Assembly (NCBI RefSeq): GCF_000417875.1
Contig: NW_006920876.1
Span: 308,683-372,682, forward strand
Reading direction: 5' to 3'
DNA length: 64,000 nt
Origin: Pseudozyma flocculosa PF-1
Lineage: Eukaryota > Basidiomycota > Ustilaginomycetes > Ustilaginales > Ustilaginaceae
The position numbers were made by a program, and so were the translations under genes. Positions 1 through 9,589 of this stretch are shown one piece after another. Positions within the stretch are counted from its first letter, which is position 1; each line of letters begins with the position of its first letter. A model generated the notes under the pieces. The model saw nothing but the letters and a program-made list of their open reading frames with translations, did not search any database and was not told where the DNA came from.

Positions 1-1901
1 CGGCGGCGACGGGCCACGGCAGCTCCGGCAAGCTGGTGCGATCGCACGACACCGACGTGGATCCGGGGCAGGCCTTCGCTGGTGCTGCGCAAACGGGACA
101 GGAGGCGAGCCCGTCGATCGACATGTCCGCGGCCACCATCGACGACCCATGGCGGGAGCATCTTCCCGGCGACGGTTGCGAGCCGCTTGGGTCGCCTGCG
201 CTGCCCCTAGAGGGCCACGGGGGCAGCGGCGGCGCCGGCACTCTGGGCACCGATGATCTCCGTCGAAGCCTTCCCAAGCTGAGCATCCCACAGTGGCAGA
301 CTGGCTTCGCGCAAACCCAGCGACAGGGCGGTGCCGACGCGGCAAAGACGAGCAAGTCGGCACGAAAAACGCCCTCCATCCCTTCGATCAAGATCTCGGC
401 AGGCGACGGCGAGGATGGACCCGACCGCCAGCCGACGTCGACGCTGCCCGGCGAGGTTCGTCTGCGTCCCCACCGCGGCGTCTCGGAACAGATTGTCTAC
501 CGACTGCGCGTCGTCCTCCGAGCGCTCTTCCCCGCCTTCCGCCACGTGCGGGACAAGTCGTGGATCGGACTGGCGATCAGCATCATCACGGCGCCGGCGA
601 TCATGACGCTGAACCTGACGCTGCCCGTGGTCGACGACGAGGCGGATGACGACGGCGACGACGAGAAGCGCAACGGCGATGCGGAGGGCGGGCTGCTGCG
701 GCTCGAGGGCAGCGAAGTCGACCTCCTGGCGCGGTCGCCCTTGGAGCGCTACCGCGACGACCGACCCCATCAAGGTCAGGACGAGGACGACGAGGCATTC
801 GAGGAGCGGATCATCAACCTGCGGCCGCAGTCGCCCGACGGCAGCGTGCGCAGCGCAGAGGAGCGGGTCGAGCAGGCCGAGAGGACGATGCGGGCCGAGC
901 ACGGCCAGCGAGACCTCGACATTGCATCGGCGCTCCGCCGCCTGCCTGAGAACGGCGGGTCTCCGCTGTCGTTTGGGAGTGGGCCCAAGTCGGCGGCGGT
1001 GCCGTTCCCTTCGACGCGTCCGCAACCCGGCGCTGCTGCCGGCGCTGCTGCGGTGAACTCGGAGGGCCACGACGCGCGCGGCGGCGGCGATGACGACGAC
1101 TGCCTCCCCTGCGAGGAGCACGAGGCCGAGGTGCAGGAGCTGCGCAGGTCGTCGCGGCGGTTCCTGGCGCTGGCGCAGTGCATCTTTGCGCCGAGCTTTG
1201 TCGTGTGGGCCATTGTGTCGTCGGCGGGCGGCGACCACGCGGCGGTCAAGGTGGCGTTTGCGGCCGTGGCCGGGCTGGCGGTGTGCGCGCTGGCGCTGGT
1301 GGCGCTGCGGCAAAAGGACGCGGGCAAGGTGCGGTACCGGGAGCGCACGGTGGCGCTGGTCGGGCTGCTGCGGTGCTCGATGGGCTTCCTGGTGTCGGTC
1401 ATGTGGATCATGACGATTGTCGACGAGGTCGTGTCGATCCTGCAGACGGTGGGGCTGATTGTGGGCATCTCGGACGCCATCCTGGGTCTGACGGTGTTTG
1501 CGGTGGGCAACTCGCTGGGCGATCTGGTGGCCAACGTGACGATTGCGCGGCTGGGCCACCCGGTCATGGCCATCAGCGCGTGTTTTGCCGGGCCGCTGCT
1601 CAACCTGCTGCTGGGCATCGGCATATCGGGGACGTGGCTGCTGTCGGGCGAGAGCTCCAAGCAGCCCTGGTCGCACGCCGACCTGGACGGCATCTACCTC
1701 ATCGACTTCAGCCCGACGCTCCTCGTTTCGGGCCTGGGCCTGCTCATGATCCTCGTCGGCACGCTGGTGGCGGTGCCCATGAACGGGTTCTACCTCACCC
1801 GCCCGCTCGGCGTCGCCCTCATGGCCACCTACGCCCTCATCATGACGCTCAACGTCCTCACCGAGCTGTTTTGGGTCGAGCCCAGCAGCTTGGCCCGGTG
1901 A
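1..1901 (+). CDS. Cation/Ca2+ exchanger (CaCA superfamily), left-truncated
   Basis: The reading frame is open from base 3, and no ATG is seen before the window edge, so the 5' part of the gene lies outside. About 633 codons remain. A hydrophobic segment near 560-625 is followed by a long acidic cytoplasmic loop, about 630-1130. A cluster of roughly six membrane segments follows, about 1160-1890. The segment near 1480-1590 contains GNSLGD and later GPLLN, the signature of the second alpha repeat of Na+/Ca2+ (CCX/NCKX6-like) exchangers. The first alpha repeat is expected in the missing N-terminal half. Such proteins move Ca2+ against Na+ or H+ across vacuolar, mitochondrial or plasma membranes; which membrane cannot be told here. 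The family call is firm, while ion selectivity is unknown. Confidence 0.88.
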   Translation, partial: AATGHGSSGKLVRSHDTDVDPGQAFAGAAQTGQEASPSIDMSAATIDDPWREHLPGDGCEPLGSPALPLEGHGGSGGAGTLGTDDLRRSLPKLSIPQWQTGFAQTQRQGGADAAKTSKSARKTPSIPSIKISAGDGEDGPDRQPTSTLPGEVRLRPHRGVSEQIVYRLRVVLRALFPAFRHVRDKSWIGLAISIITAPAIMTLNLTLPVVDDEADDDGDDEKRNGDAEGGLLRLEGSEVDLLARSPLERYRDDRPHQGQDEDDEAFEERIINLRPQSPDGSVRSAEERVEQAERTMRAEHGQRDLDIASALRRLPENGGSPLSFGSGPKSAAVPFPSTRPQPGAAAGAAAVNSEGHDARGGGDDDDCLPCEEHEAEVQELRRSSRRFLALAQCIFAPSFVVWAIVSSAGGDHAAVKVAFAAVAGLAVCALALVALRQKDAGKVRYRERTVALVGLLRCSMGFLVSVMWIMTIVDEVVSILQTVGLIVGISDAILGLTVFAVGNSLGDLVANVTIARLGHPVMAISACFAGPLLNLLLGIGISGTWLLSGESSKQPWSHADLDGIYLIDFSPTLLVSGLGLLMILVGTLVAVPMNGFYLTRPLGVALMATYALIMTLNVLTELFWVEPSSLAR

Positions 1902-4340
1902 ACCTCGGCGGCGCGGTCAACGTACCATGTGCAACTCTTAGCTGTAGCGGCACGAGAGCAATGGCAGTCACCTCCAAGCAGCTAAGATGTCGAGCGAAGC
2001 AGCAGACCAGGCGGAGCGTGGATTGCGGCGTGGTCGACGAGGGCGGGTGGGACGGAAACGAGCTCATCGGCCGAGAGGGGGCAGGCACCGCTCCATTGCT
2101 TGCTCTCGAGGCGGGCCAAGCCGTCTTGCTTGCTTGCTTGCTTCCCTCTGTGTGGTTGCTTGCTGCTGTGGAGAGGGAGGGAGGAAGGAACGTGGACACC
2201 ACGCCCAACCGTCTGCAGGTTTCTTCCCTTCATGAACAAGGCCATACCCTCGCGAAGCGCGAAGATCTTCGCTCCCCTGCAACGACCGACCGGACACGCC
2301 ATCTCGATGCGAACCGATCCTTTCACCCAGCCAGCGGCGCAGCGTACAAGAGTTCGTCTCGATGCATCTTCGACGTACGTTGTCTTCTCCGCCGCCGTCG
2401 ATGTGGGTGTGCGCATGGCTTTTGGATTCGCACGTGCGCCTTCCGTGTGGCCGGTAAGGCAGGCCAAGGACGCGCTCTCGGTAACCGCGAAGCTGGGGCT
2501 TCCTGTTGCAAGCCGCGGACCAAGGTCGACGACGACGGGAGCAAGGCCAGGCCTGGCCAGGCCAGGCAAACGCCCGCACGCACGCCGGGCCAAATCATTT
2601 ATGCGCCAAGAAGCTCGGTTCGACGGTCGTGCAGCCCACCGCCAAGCAAGTCGAACGAGGCCGGGCGTGGGCGCCGTGCGTTGCGCTGACCGACGTTCTT
2701 CCCGATGCGAGGTGAGGCGAGGCGAGGCCGTCGTAGCGAGGCGGGTTTGGGGACGTGTCCAAAAACAGCTCAGCTGCCCCCCCCCCCCCCCCGCCGGCCC
2801 CCGCTCGGAAGTCGACCGAGAGAGACGGAGAGGGGGGGAACGTGCTCACGGTCGTCGTGTCGTGCGTCGTCGCTCCACCAGCATCCATCTTCCGTCTACT
2901 GTTCGTCCGTTCGTCAGCCAGCATGGTTGCACGCCTCGTTCCGTCTGGCGGCGTTTGAGTTTGGTGCGCCGTCGGATCGCCCCGTATGTGACTGTGGCGG
3001 GCGCGGATAGGCTTGGCTCAAGACGAGGGTCTCGTGCGACTGCTCGTCCGCTCTTCCTTCTACCAATGATCTGCTCAGCTTGCGTGTGATCCTGCCTGTG
3101 AAACATCGGACGAACTAGAGACTGAGCGAGGACCGTCGCTCCAGGGATGTCGGATGGAGGTTCTCGACGGCGAGAGAGAAAGAGAGAGATGTAGATCTGG
3201 AGGTAGGAAGGTGCGGGCGCAGCGCTGGCGTCGACGTACGCTCTGGCATCCGTCTCGTCTGGCGGGCAAAGCCGTAGCGGGCGAGCTGCGGGCTGCGCGG
3301 GGATATGCATGTCAAACAACGGAGAGGGCGAACGTGCTCACCCTGCCTGACACCACAGCAGGTGGGTCGCCGTCATCCCCTTCGCCCGCTCGCCCACTCG
3401 CCACCTGGCCATACCGGTGCCCCCGTCGACTGCTCGGCTGCTGCCCGACAGCCATCGCTGGATGGTGAGCCAAGCCGGCGGATGGCATCCCGAAGATCCG
3501 TTGCTCCACGCACGCACCCACGCACACCGGCCTATGTGCCGCGGCGGCCGCCTTTGCTCCGCCTCGCTGCGCCCCCGCGCCTGGGCATGATCGTCGACCG
3601 GTATTTCCCCCCTTTGCCCGCCACCGCTCAATCCTCCTTGATCCCCTCGTGGCGACCCGGCAGGCGATACGGTGGTGCCTCCGTGCTAGTCAGGAACACG
3701 TCTCCTTGGCCCGCATTGATTATGGTACTGTACTTCAGGCGAAGCGGTGACTGTAGCAGCAGCGGACCTCGCTCGTGTCGTGTGCCGCCGCAAGCAGAGG
3801 TCGCTGCCTCGTTGCCCTCTGTCGACCGCGGTGTCGTGCGCGCCTTGGTCTCCCAACCCCTGCTCGGCCGCTGCTCTCTCTCGCCTGGCCACTCGTCGTC
3901 GATCCGGCGCTGCCTCGGACAGATCCACGCGGTGTCGAAGCGAGCAGCCAGAACCACCTTCACCAGTGACTAGCGTGGCTCGAACTCAAGCTTCGGAAGA
4001 GCGGGCGAGCCTTGGTTTGTGCCAATCTGCCTCAAGCCGGGCTCGCCGGCCACTTGTGGGCGTTCCGAGACCTCTTTGGACCACGCCCTTCTCGGACCAC
4101 GGATCGGACCGGCCCTGTACCGCCCGGAGAGCGAGGGGCTCGAGAAGAAGGATCTAGCTACTAGCACTAGCGGGGGCGACTCCGGTCCTCGGTCTGGGCC
4201 GCGGTATAAGACGAGAGCGAGCCACGCCTCCTTCTTTCTCGTTGCTTGCTCTTCGTCCATCGGCCCCTCTCCTCCTCTCCCTTTCTGCTCTCCGCCCCCA
4301 TCTCCACCCGTCCCCCTCCCCGCCCCTCTTTCCCTTCACA
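1902..4340. other. Intergenic region, no supportable gene
   Basis: These 2.4 kb lie between the exchanger and the alkaline phosphatase gene. Overlapping ORFs occur in several frames, but none has recognisable domains or paired splice signals. The stretch holds a CTTG tandem repeat at 2125-2143, a C16 homopolymer at 2777-2792 and GGCCAGGC-rich words near 2550. The phosphatase promoter is at its right end. Confidence 0.6.
4205..4210 (+). promoter_or_regulatory. TATA-like element upstream of alkaline phosphatase
   Basis: TATAAG occurs 131 bp upstream of the start codon at 4341. It is followed by a pyrimidine-rich leader (about 4225-4340), as is common in fungal 5' UTRs. No transcription start was measured, so the assignment rests on position and sequence only. 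Confidence 0.45.
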
Positions 4341-6262
4341 ATGAAGCTCTCCGGCGTCTTTGTGCACCTCTCGACGCTGCTCGTCGTGGCGCTCGCCATC
4401 GAGGCGGCGCCCAACAGTGGCAAGAACTCGAAGCGCGCCTCGGGCCCCAACGTCATCCAGCTCATCTCGGACGGCTTTGGCCCGGCCTCGGAGACCTTCA
4501 CGCGCTCCTACCTCCAGTCCAAGGACAAGACCAACTGGACCGTCGAGCTGCCCCTCGACAAGTTCCTCGTCGGCAACGTCCGCACCCGCTCCACCGACTC
4601 GCTCGTCACCGACTCGGCTGCCAGCGCCACCGCCTACTCGTGCGGCCTCAAGTCGGTCAACGCCTACATCGGTGTCGACACCGAGAAGAAGCCCTGCGGC
4701 ACCGTCCTCGAGGCGGCCAAGGCCAAGGGCTACAACGTCGCCCTCGTCTCGACCTCGCGCATCACCCACGCCACCCCCGCCTCGTACTCGGCCCACGTCG
4801 ACGACCGTGACGCCGAGGACGAGATCGCCAACCAGCAGATTGGCAACTACCTCCTCGGAAAGCAGGGTTCGTCTTCTCGCTTCGCTCTTTGGCCTGTCTC
4901 CGTGGTTTCCGCCGCATGCACGTCCGCTGACCTGCTGCTACTGTCCCGTTCTTGCTCTTGCCCACTGCCTCCTCAGTCGACATTCTCTGGGGTGGAGGAC
5001 GCCGCCACTTCCTTCCCAACACCACCAGCCCCGGTATCCGCACCGACGGCAAGGACCTCGTCGCCCAGGCCAAGTCCGAGGGCTGGACCTACGTCTCCAA
5101 CAAGATGGAGTTCGACACCTTCCAGGGCGGCAAGAACGTCAGCTTCCCCTCGCTCGGCCTCTTCACCGCCTCGCACATGTCGTACGAGATTGACAGGAAC
5201 GCCACCGAGGAGCCCTCGCTCAAGGAGATGGCCCTCACCGCCCTCACGGCCCTTGCCCAGGCCGACGCGCCCTACTTTATCATGATCGAGGGCGCCCGTA
5301 TCGACCACGCCGCCCACAACAACGACCCCATCGGCCACGTCCACGACATCCTCGCCTACAACGAGATGGTCGAGGCCGTCACCGAGTGGATGGACGAGCA
5401 GGCCAAGCAGGACGCCGAGGACGAGACCGTCCTCTTCTCGGTTGCCGACCACGAGTGCGGCGGCCTCACCCTCGGCCTCGAGAGGCGCGAGGACGAGGAG
5501 GCCTTCTACGGCTGGTTCCCCGACGTGCTGTTCAACGCCACCCACTCGACCGAGTACCTCGCCGGCCAGATCGGCAAGTACATGAAGGCCAACAACATCA
5601 CCACCGGCACCCCGGCCCTGTTTGACTACATCAAGAACGAGGTCGTCATCAAGTCGCTCGGCGTCGCCGACGTCCAGGACGACGAGGTGCAGCGCGCCGT
5701 CGACCTGGCCGCCCTCGGCTCCGACGCCGCCGTCCCGCTGACCGTGTGGCTCTCGTCGATCCTCAACTGGCGCGCCCACCTCGGCTGGTCGACGACGGGC
5801 CACAGCGGCGTCGACGTCAACCTCTACTTCCACGAGTCGCCGCTGGCGTCCAAGAACAAGAAGAAGGTCTCGGCCTACCGCTCGCGCCGCGACAGCGTCA
5901 CGGGCTCGCACGAGAACACGTGGATCGGCCAGTGGATCGCAAAGTACCTCGACCTCGACCTGCAGTCGATCACCAAGAAGCTCAACAACGGCTCCGACTA
6001 CAGCTGGGCCAACAACTGGTCCGACCGCCTCAACACCTTCACCGAGAACCTCGAGCACTACCACGGCGGCCTCGCCCGCGTCATCCCGCCCAACCCGGCC
6101 TCGGTCGAGGCCATTGGCAAGGGAAAGCGCTCCGAGCTCGCCAGCCTGCCCGAGTCGTACCTCGAGAACGAGCACATCCTCCGCTCCATCCACGGACCCA
6201 GGAAGCACCTCTCGACGGCCGAGGAGAGGAGCCACGCCAACGCCAGGCGCCAGGAGCTCTAG
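4341..6262 (+). CDS. Secreted alkaline phosphatase
   Basis: Two exons, 4341-4866 and 4977-6262, give a 603-residue protein. The join restores the conserved stretch QVDILWGGGRRHF, which supports the intron even though its donor is GTTCGT. Residues 1-23 form a signal peptide. Alkaline phosphatase landmarks are all present: metal-binding Asp in LISDGFG (about 44), the nucleophile Ser in TDSAASATAY (about 92), IEGARIDHAAHNND, VADHECGG and a C-terminal TTGHSGVDV histidine. The enzyme hydrolyses phosphomonoesters using two Zn2+ and one Mg2+. The cleavable-looking leader, in place of the N-terminal anchor of vacuolar Pho8, suggests a secreted or periplasmic form. Several N-glycosylation sequons are visible (for example NWT, NAT). 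The protein ends in RQEL, only loosely like an ER-retrieval signal. Function is secure; location is inferred. Confidence 0.95.
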
Positions 6263-6741
6263 AGCGGGTCGCCCAGACGCCCCCTTTCCTCCCTCCTTTC
6301 CCTGCCTATCCACCGCCCATTTTCTTCGTCTCGATCCTCGCAGCTTGAAGGCTGCTTGAGCGTAGCTAGACGTCCGCCTCTTACCGTTGAACTTCGCAAT
6401 GCATAAAAGCCACTCCCGCATCACACTCTGGACCGAATAGGGGGTCGGTGGCAGAGTCGAAAGGTCCATTACGGCAGAAGAAGGCGTCGGTCGGAGAGCG
6501 GCGATGCGGAGCCTCGTGGCCAGTCGGGAAGCCGCCGAGGGGGTATACAATCCCGCTCTCACGAGACGCGGTGGCGTTGACACGCCTGGAACGAAGTAAG
6601 TCGAGAGACGAGGAAGCGAGGGGCGGGCATTATAGGAAGTGGGGGGGGGGAATGTGGACGACGCGCGCGCAAGGACCTTGCCAGCGATGGAGAAACGACG
6701 AAGAGGGGAGAACGGCAGTGCGAGGACCCGCCGCGACTCGA
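6263..6741. other. Convergent 3' intergenic region
   Basis: This is the 3' region between the alkaline phosphatase and the minus-strand Pro-rich secreted gene, which converge here. It contains a G10 run near 6640. No gene or RNA was recognised. Confidence 0.5.
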
Positions 6742-7721
6742 TCAGACATTGACGCCGAGCTGCTCGTGGTCCTTGACCGAGGGGAGGAGCTGTCCGGGCG
6801 TGCAGAAGCCGACCTCGTTGCCGCGGTCGTCCTTGACACAGGGGCCGGTGGACTGGTCTCCCATGATGCCAGGGATGTTGATCTGAGGCAGGTGCAGACC
6901 GAGGCCGGTGGGGGTGGGGAGGGGAAGGCTCGGCAGGGTGAGGACGCTAGTGACGCCGCCGATGATGGACGTGACGATGTCCATGGCCTGCGGGATGTCG
7001 GTGGGCAGACCCGGAAGGGCGGGAGGGGCAGGGACGGCATCGGCGGGCGACACCTTTGCCGCCTCAAACGGAGGCGAAACGGGCAGCGGCGGACCGGACG
7101 ACGATGCGGGCGTCGGTGTCAGGTTCTCGACGACCGGAGCGCCGGCCGCGGGGGCGGGGGCGGGGGCGGGCGAGAGCGGGGTGTTATGGAAGAAGTCGAG
7201 GTTGGTGGGCAGCACGGCGAGGGCGGCGGCCATGAGCTTCTGCATCACGCTCGTCAGACTTGCTGCTGGGTCCGAGGGGTCGAGGAGCTGGTGGTCGTCG
7301 CTCGAGGTGGCGGCCACCACGGGCGTGGGTGCCGGCGTCGGGGTGGGGAGCAGGTTGGGGATCAGGTTGGCCACATCGCTCGCTCCCGGGATGGCGTCCA
7401 GGGGCAGCGAGGGCAGCGGCGGCAGCGAAGGCAGCGTGGGTGTCGGCAGAGCCAGATCCGGCAGCGTGAGGATCTTGTCGAGCGAAGGGGCCAGGTTGAC
7501 GCCCATGTCGAGTCCCATGTCGCTGTGGCGCGGGCGCGCGCACAGGGAGGTGAAGGAAGCTCGGCCGAGATCAGTCTCGAAGTGTCACAGGTAGGAGGCG
7601 CAGAGCATGGACCTCGTACTCACAGTTGCCTCGCAGACAGGGGAGCAGCCTGGGCCTGGCTGCTCAGCAGGGCAACGAGGGCCGCAACGGTGCCGGTACG
7701 AGAGTCGGTAAAGGTGCGCAT
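6742..7721 (-). CDS. Secreted Pro-rich protein with C-terminal C-x11-C motif
   Basis: Two exons on the minus strand, 7721-7624 and 7522-6742, are joined across a GTGAGT...CAG intron of 101 nt and give 292 residues. Exon 1 supplies a signal peptide with a likely AQA/AP cleavage site. The body is low complexity (Leu, Pro, Thr, Ala) with one N-glycosylation site (NLT). Near the C terminus is CVKDDRGNEVGFC followed by LLPSV (codons about 6778-6840). The same motif occurs in the next gene downstream (9590-11110), even at DNA level, so the two are probably related. No known family was recognised. A secreted structural or cell-surface role is inferred from composition only. The start was chosen because it alone provides a signal peptide and consistent splicing. 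Confidence 0.72.
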
Positions 7722-9589
7722 GTCGTGGTCGTCGTTGGTGGGTCGGTGGTGAGCAGAGAGATCGATCGGCGGGTGCTGGGCAAGGGGGTATGAGATGCAA
7801 ACGAATGAGAGTGATCGAGAGAGCGTGGACGTCGACGACCGAGAACAGGGATGGGATTGGGTAGAGGGGGAGGAGGAGGAAGAGGGGCGAAGGGCAGAGG
7901 TGGGGAGGCAAACAAAGGCGCTTCGTCTAGACCGACGGCGGCTGGATGCTTATATCAACTCGCCCTCTCGCTCTCTGTCCTTGTCTCTCTATCCTCGACG
8001 TATCGTGCCATTAGCTCCGCCCCGCCCCCGCCCAGTGGATCGAAACGCTCAACAAACAAGGTCGCAGCCTACCTGCTTCTCGGCTCGTTTAAGGCAGGTC
8101 AGACGTATCTCCAGGGAGGGTCGAACGTTTGCGGCTTGCGAGAGCCGATGGGGAAAGCGGGAGAGGGGATACGCGGCTCATCGACGAGGAAAGGAGGGAA
8201 GGGGGCAAGGAGTACAGGACATGACATGCTACGAGCCTCGTTCTCGCCAGAGCGGTAGGAACCCGAGACGTCGACGACCAGAAGGCGAGGGAGTCAACTC
8301 TACCTCCCGTCCCCGCATCGCCGTCTCGTCTTCCGAGAGGGGCAAGGCGAAGCGAGGTGTGGGGATCGTGTGGAAGGAGGAAGGGGCCTGGTCTGTTTAT
8401 ACGGCGACTTGTCGACCTCATGTGGACACCCTGGTCGACTCGTCTCTTCTCAAAGATCAACGAGGGCGGCGGAGGCGGGAGCGGGGAACATGATGACGGT
8501 GAGGAGAAGGAGGTGGGGATGCACGCCGCATGCCAGGAACCTTTCCCCCCGCGTTCCTCCTCTCCCGCTCTCTCGCTTGTCGGCCTTTTCCACACCACAG
8601 CGCTGCACACGCGCACCTGTCGAGTTGCGAAAAGGCGAAAAAGGCGGACCTGTCCCACGAGACAGGTCGGGTCGGGTCGCGTCCAGTCGAGTCGAGTCAA
8701 GAGGGTGTTCCGCCGGTTACGCTTCATCCCCCCCCGCATCCTTCCTCCTCCGCGGCTACTCGCAGCGCATCGCCCCTTCCACCGTTTCTACGTAAACGTC
8801 GTCTCTACCTAGGTTTGTTGTTTGCCTAACCGCTCCGACCGCTAGTCGCCGCGGAGGCTGGCTTTCTGGGCGAACGTACGATCAATCTTAATCCCTCATG
8901 ATCCGCCGCGAGCCAAGCCCGGGGAAGGGCCTCTTGCTCCATGTCAGGAAGTGTATGTCTGCGGTCGTCCAACATACGCTGCCGTCATTCGAGCCGCGCT
9001 CGTCGAAGATTGTTCAGAGTCTGGGCGTCGCTGCTGCAAAGGGCGTGGTGCGAGCGTGGGGCGTGTGGGGCTTTTCCTCACGAATATTCCGTGGCCTTTT
9101 CTTTTTCCCTGGAACGGGAAACTCGCTGGCACCACTTCGAAGTAGGTCCGGGCCTTAAACAGCAGAGGAGCGAGTCGCTCTGATCAACGACACACAGGCA
9201 AGCGAGCGCAGGCTTAGGGAGGGTGTTATGTGGTGTTTTGGTATACTGCAGGCGGGTCGAGCCAGAGGCCTCGCCGACTACGAGGGGTGGATGCGGTGTG
9301 CGCGTGGGTGACAAAAGAGGGGAAGCGTCGGTGCAGACGAAGAAAGGAAGCGCGGGCAAAAGGACAAAACAAAACACGTTGAGCGGCAGGGCAGGATGGG
9401 AGCCAACGTCCGGATGGGCGGCAGGAGAGAAGAACGAAGGGTGGTCGAGGCCAACGACGACGGTGCAAGGACAGGAGTGCCTGCCTGCTGGACAGCCGGT
9501 GGGACGGGCAGTCGGCGAACGCGAGCGCGTGTAATGCGAGACTCTAGCGTCGTCGACTGCCCCTCTCAAGATAGACCAAATCGGCGCCT
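7722..9589. other. Intergenic region, no supportable gene
   Basis: These 1.9 kb lie between the two secreted-protein genes. A TATAAG on the minus strand (7949-7954) sits about 230 bp upstream of the Pro-rich gene and may belong to its promoter. The remaining ORFs overlap in several frames and show no domains. Confidence 0.5.

Noticed and set aside
36..38. Apparent start of the left-edge exchanger at position 36
   Set aside because: The codon is GTG, the frame stays open to base 3, and the first half of the family is missing, so the gene begins outside the window.
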